From contig NC_064680.1 in assembly GCF_023278565.1 (NCBI RefSeq), positions 2,294,001-2,358,000 on the forward strand: 64,000 nucleotides of DNA. The letters run 5' to 3'. The notes beneath the pieces were generated by a model, which saw only the letters and a list, made by a program, of their open reading frames with translations, ran no database searches and had not been told where the DNA came from. This stretch comes from Colletotrichum lupini (taxonomy: Eukaryota > Ascomycota > Sordariomycetes > Glomerellales > Glomerellaceae). Shown here in pieces: positions 59,870-64,000 of the stretch. How positions within the stretch are numbered: position 1 is the stretch's first letter; each line of letters starts with the position of its first letter. Both the position numbers and the translations under genes were made by a program.

Positions 59870-60952
59870 ATGGCTCTGGTGGACTACTCGTCTTCTGACT
59901 CAGCTTCAGAGGCCGGGTCACCTCCGGCCAAGCGGCGCAAAGAGGATACTGATGGCTCCGTGCTAGCCGGCTCTGCATCTGGCGCCGGCGCCGGCGGTCA
60001 AAAAGGAACGCGGCACAGCCCCCCGGCCTCCTCGACTACGAAGGAGACAATTGGCGGCACATTGACGCTTCCGCCCCTCCCAGCCGAGTTCCACGACCTG
60101 TACGCTTCTACGGTCCGAAATGCCACTGCCGACAACCCAGCCCTGCACCAGGGCCGAAAGAGGACCATCCCCCATATTGTCGGCAACTGGCCTTCTCACG
60201 TATACGTTGAGTGTGAGTCTCGACTGTTTCATTCTCCCATTGCCACACCCACCTGAAATCATCACAACTAATCTCTGCGAGTAGGGCATCCCTCTGCGGA
60301 CCAGCACTCTCTTCTCACTGCTCTGCTGGATGAAATCGCGCCTCTGCTTGGCACGCGGGAGCTGACCTCGCTCTTAACTTCGGACCTCAACGCCCCTCTG
60401 CCACTCCACATCTCGCTCTCGCGGCCTCTGTCCCTGACCACGGCTCAAAAGGACGCCTTCCTCTCCGCCTTGACGTCTTCATTGTCCTCCGCCACCGGCG
60501 AGTTCAGTCTATCGCCCCGTGGCCTGGGCTTCTTCAAGTCGCCAGACTCGGACCGGGCCTTTCTCGTACTCCGCGTAGCATGCCCAGCCGCCTCCTCGCA
60601 AGGTGACACCAGCACCACCGGCAGCAACCCGCAGCTCCGTACGCTTCTCAACAAATGTAACGATGTCGCCGTCCGTTTCGGCCATCCGCCCTTGTACCAA
60701 GCCCACGCGACGGAGCTGGTCGACGACGCGTTCCACGTGAGCATCGGCTGGGCGTTTGGGCTTCCCGAAGAAGAAGAGTGTCTGCGCACCTATGGCCTGC
60801 TGAAGACGCCGCAGTTCCGTGGTATTCGAAAGTGGCAGATTGATGTTTCGGGTGTCAAGGCCAAAATCGGCAACGTTGTCACTCACATCCCTTTGAATAA
60901 CTCGTCCAAGAAGAGAAGGAACAGTATCGCCGAAGACGGCGTGTACAAGTAA
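59870..60952 (+). CDS. USB1: U6 snRNA 3'-5' phosphodiesterase USB1
   Basis: A 2H-family exonuclease that trims the oligo(U) tail of U6 snRNA in the nucleus, stabilising it for splicing. Two exons (59870-60212, 60285-60952) across a 72-bp intron give 336 residues. The N-terminus is Ser-rich and basic, with PPAKRRK as a possible NLS. Splicing creates the family motif [17 protein letters not shown]. Both catalytic H-x-S tetrapeptide-type motifs are present: LHISLSRP (His about 156) and FHVSIGWAF (His about 265). The C-terminus carries a short basic tail. The size is somewhat larger than human USB1 because of the N-terminal extension. It converges on ERO1, with 241 bp between stop codons. Confidence 0.95.
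60213..60284 (+). other. USB1 intron
   Basis: GTGAGT donor, AACTAATC branch-like site, GAGTAG acceptor, 72 bp. A Trp codon is split 1+2. Confidence 0.95.
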
Positions 60953-61193
60953 AGCATTCATAGACATTTGTATGATACCAAGAAACGGAAGCCGATTTTT
61001 GAGGTGCTGGCATCGATTTGTATGTACAAACTGGTCACGATACTAGTCTAAGGAGCATTCTAGCTCCGTGAAAATAAGAATAGCAAAACGCCATTTGCCC
61101 GCGCCTGGCCATGCAAAGTATAATGATATGCCATGGTAAGATGTTCAATAACGAAAACTAAACAATGGAATAACCGACAAATCTACAACTCAT
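60953..61193. terminator. Convergent 3' region between USB1 and ERO1
   Basis: 241 bp between facing stop codons, holding both 3' UTRs. AAAATAAG near 61071-61078 resembles a poly(A) signal on the plus strand. Confidence 0.45.
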
Positions 61194-63075
61194 CTACAAT
61201 TCGTCTACGTCCGGCCGCTCAAAGTGCCAAGTTCTAGGTGTGAGGGGCAGGCCGACAAAGTACTGGTAGAATCGCAGTATCTCGAAAATAACAACATTGA
61301 AGCTGTTTGCCGGTTGTCAGTCTTCTGTTCCCCGCCGTTCTTACTCTGTGGTGATGTTTTAAAACTTACATAGTCTTGGGAGCCTGAACCCATCGGCGGA
61401 CAACAAACTTCAAGGCCTTGTAAATGCGGCCAAACTCTTCGTCAAACATGTCCGCCAGGGTGTCTTCCTCGAGAGGCTCGTCCTCGCCGTACTCGTCCTC
61501 GGGATCGACCTTCTTAGGCTCCGCGTCCGGTGAGGTCACCACGTTGTGCGGCTTCTTGGCCCGGTCGGGGATCGGGCTGGACGCCTTGGCTGCCGCAGCA
61601 GCGGCGAGGGCCTCCTCGGAGTCAACCATCGCGCGGAATTTGTTAATGGCCGCGAGGGAGCTGCTGATCCGGGCATACGTGTTGAACAACGCCACCAGCT
61701 CGGTGCGCTTCAGGACGGGAATATCCTCGCTGGCATTGTCGAACTCGAACAGAACCTTGAGCGCGGTTCCGTAGCCATTGGTCTGCAGCTTGCCCCAGAG
61801 ACGGCACTTATCGCAGCCAACGCAGTCCATGACGCGACTGACATTACGGAAGCGGTTGCGGAAGTCCTCCTTTAGCGACGGACCCTCACCGTTCTTAAAC
61901 ATGAGGCTCTCGTCAAAGATCTGAGGCACGCTCGCCGCTCCTTCGGTGACCTCGAGGACCTTGGACCGCGTCGCGGCATCCTGGTCGATATCGCCCGAGC
62001 AGAAGGTGTAGTCGCGACCCTGGAGGTAGGGACCGAGCTTGGCGACAGCGCGGGTGACGAGGGCGTAGTTGAAGTAGAGGTTGCTAATTCGCTCGGGATG
62101 GGTGTGCAGGCGGCCGCGGTAGCATGCCACGTTGGGCTGCCATTCACCGGTGGTCTGGTTGAGGAAATCCCAGCAGAGGTGGGTGCTGATACTCGCGTGC
62201 ATGCCAGAGATGACACGATAGAAGACACGCTTCTCCAAGCACTCGTCACCGGCCTCTAGGCCAGTCTGGGCTGCAAACGGAGCATTAGGCTGCGTCTCGC
62301 GCATCTGGTCCAGGGCCTGCTGGCGCCCGACTGCCTCGAGAACCTGACGGAAATCCTGTGCCGCGGGGCCCTTGTGGGGGATCTGCGACTGTCCTAGGGA
62401 TGCCGAGTGCGGGAAAGAACTCTTCTGGAAGCAGTTCTCGCGGTAGATGGCGTCCCAGACTTGAGCGGCGCCCATGCCAGCGTATCCAGTGAATCGTTCG
62501 GGGTTGCGGAGGAGGCTTACGTAGTCGCCCTTGGAGCTCGCGCTCTCGTCTTCGGGGACGCAGTAGTCTCGCTCGTCGCACTCGTCGTCGTATTCCACCA
62601 CACAGCTCTCGCCGACCTCCAGGCCTAGTTTTCCTTGTAGCGGCCGCTCGGGGCGCTCGTGTTGCACTTTTCGAGGAGGGTGTTTCGCCAGCGGTCCTTC
62701 CAGCTTTCCGAGCTCACTCGCCCTCCAGACTTCGGGAATATCCTCCTCATTGTCGAGCGTCTCTACGGCGCAGGCAATGTTGCCGCACATGCCATTTTCA
62801 TCGTTCCAGAAAGGGCACTTCTTGTGGAAAAGGTTCAGTCGGTAGTGTGAGAAGAAGTCGGTCGATCTCGTCAGGTCGTCGACTAGGGGTTTGACCTTGG
62901 TGTTTAATTTATCGAGGGTAGAGTACGAGGCGCATGCGTCGGAAACAATGGCCTTTGGGGAGATCTGGTACGACGAGTTAGAGAGAGAAATTCGGTACTC
63001 AGACACTGCGGCGGTGACGTAGGCCCTCGAGAGGAAGAGAAGGAGAAAATAAACGGCGGCATACCGCACAATCAT
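61194..63075 (-). CDS. ERO1: Endoplasmic reticulum oxidoreductin 1 (ERO1)
   Basis: An FAD-dependent thiol oxidase of the ER lumen that reoxidises protein disulfide isomerase with oxygen, driving disulfide formation. Two exons (63075-61370, 61302-61194) across a 67-bp intron give 604 residues. The start is the ATG at 63075, with good context and a signal peptide (MIVRYAAVYFLLLFLSRAYV); the open frame farther upstream begins only at a TTG. The shuttle Cys pair is CGNIAC (about 97/102) and the active-site pair CDKC (about 421/424) in CVGCDKCRLWGK. Other family segments are FTGYAGMGAAQVWDAIYREN and SGMHASISTHLCWDF. The first exon runs into an in-frame stop that overlaps a GTAAGT donor; the second exon adds FNVVIFEILRFYQYFVGLPL, typical of fungal ERO1 C-termini. 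No HDEL is seen; the tail probably associates with the membrane. Confidence 0.95.
61303..61369 (-). other. ERO1 C-terminal intron
   Basis: GTAAGT donor, AAGACTGACAACC branch-like site, CAAACAG acceptor, 67 bp. An Ile codon is split 2+1. Without splicing the protein would end APKTM and lose 36 conserved residues. Confidence 0.93.
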
Positions 63076-64000
63076 CTTGGGCGCTCTCGCATTGAACTGG
63101 AGAACCCCAGAGTGCAAACACAGAGAGGAAGAATAATCTGCTGGCAGACTTCATGGTGATCAAAACGAAGGTCCCAGCTTCGTGGAACGGGTGGCTGATC
63201 GGTGGGTTTAATATGCAGCTGCAAAGCAAGAACAGGCGGTTGCCAGCTTGTGAATTGCTCGCGCAACTCTAACGGAGATCGTTGGTGAAGTTGACAAGTT
63301 TCCAAAGGTTCGGCTGAAACGTTGCGAGTGTCCGGGCTCCTGCAGCGCAGATCCGAGCCTTGGGTAGGCTGCGATGGAAATGCTGCAGCGCTTAAGCAGG
63401 GTCAAGTTAGGTTCGGTGAGGTTCGTTTCGGAGAAACGGCCGAGGACGTTGGAGGTTAATTGAAAGGTAAAGTGGGGGGGGCGATCCAGTTTCTTGTCTC
63501 AAGTCTTAGACCGGAGATGCAAGTGGCAGAAGTGGCGTCGTCTTTGTCTCCCTATCAATGTCATGAGCTGGGGCCTCGAGCGTTTCTCTTCTCCTGGCTC
63601 GACGGGAGCAACTGAAAGGAAGGAATTAAAGAAGGTGATGTAAGCAGGGCAGAGAGGACAGAGTTAGTGTAAAGTGGGATGTTCTGGAAGAACGGGACTG
63701 TCGGGCCTTTTTAGACGCTTCCTGTCAAAGGACGCTGGCAGGCTACAGAGTCATGCGAATCTGTCCTCAACTGTATACGAATATGGCAGGAAGGCAAACG
63801 TGGAAGTAGCAATGGCACCCCCGAGCTGATTAATATGCAGCTGAGGGGTCCCTCAAAGTATCCGTACCTCGAGGTAATTATCGTGTTACTTTATCTGGCG
63901 AGGATTGGCTGATCCTGAAATGCGACCACTGGGACCTGCTACTAATATCAAAGTATCCTGGTACGTCTGGGCCTCGCACTCCAGCTTCCCGTACCTTAAA
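63076..64000. other. Upstream region of ERO1 to the right edge
   Basis: The ERO1 promoter and 5' UTR on the minus strand, with no gene seen up to the window edge. CT-rich pyrimidine stretches on the minus strand are typical of fungal promoters. I found no clear TGACGTG-type UPR element. Confidence 0.55.

Overview
This window is nuclear DNA from a filamentous ascomycete (Pezizomycotina), most likely a Sordariomycete. The evidence is short phase-consistent spliceosomal introns (about 50-105 bp, with GTAAGT/GTGAGT donors and CTAAC/CTGAC-like branch points), fungal-specific families (Zn2Cys6 regulator, Pal1, Cft1, GH47 Htm1/Mnl1), and one block of DNA saturated with repeat-induced point mutation (RIP). 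A genus cannot be read from the sequence alone.

Layout. 0.8-2.3 kb: an aldehyde dehydrogenase on the minus strand. 5.0-7.4 kb: a Zn(II)2Cys6 transcription factor on the plus strand. 7.4-19.3 kb: a 12-kb stretch of ordinary base composition with no convincing gene, carrying a 171-nt cytosine homopolymer and several simple repeats. 19.3-21.1 kb: a three-exon gene for an unrecognised nuclear-type protein. 21.1-24.0 kb: non-coding, G-rich. 24.0-32.2 kb: an AT-rich RIP block built around one complete Ty3/Gypsy-type LTR retrotransposon on the minus strand, with two 540-bp LTRs and destroyed coding capacity. 32.2-36.5 kb: gene-poor DNA on the far side of that block. 36.5-63.1 kb: a dense array of nine conserved housekeeping or cell-surface genes: an ERAD mannosidase (MNL1/HTM1), a TDG/MUG-type uracil-DNA glycosylase, a secreted Gly/Ser-rich protein, an ANCHR-like zinc-binding protein, an LMBD1-like lysosomal cobalamin transporter, CFT1 (CPSF160), PAL1, USB1 and ERO1.

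Themes. Two genes act in ER protein quality control (MNL1 and ERO1) and two in RNA 3'-end metabolism (CFT1 and USB1). Gene pairs in the dense half are mostly convergent with short gaps (glycosylase/secreted protein, ANCHR/LMBD1, CFT1/PAL1, USB1/ERO1) or divergent with a shared promoter (LMBD1/CFT1). No operon-like or biosynthetic-cluster organisation is visible, no tRNA or rRNA gene was recognised, and I saw no CRISPR array.

Most noteworthy: the 12-kb gene desert with its giant poly-C tract; nine copies of a TACGGAGTA(C) motif confined to non-coding DNA; the near-complete absence of CpA/TpG in the RIP block; a possible intron-retention switch at the activation-domain end of the Zn2Cys6 factor; and hidden terminal exons in PAL1 and ERO1. 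All gene models were built by hand from frame, splice sites and family knowledge, without transcript data.
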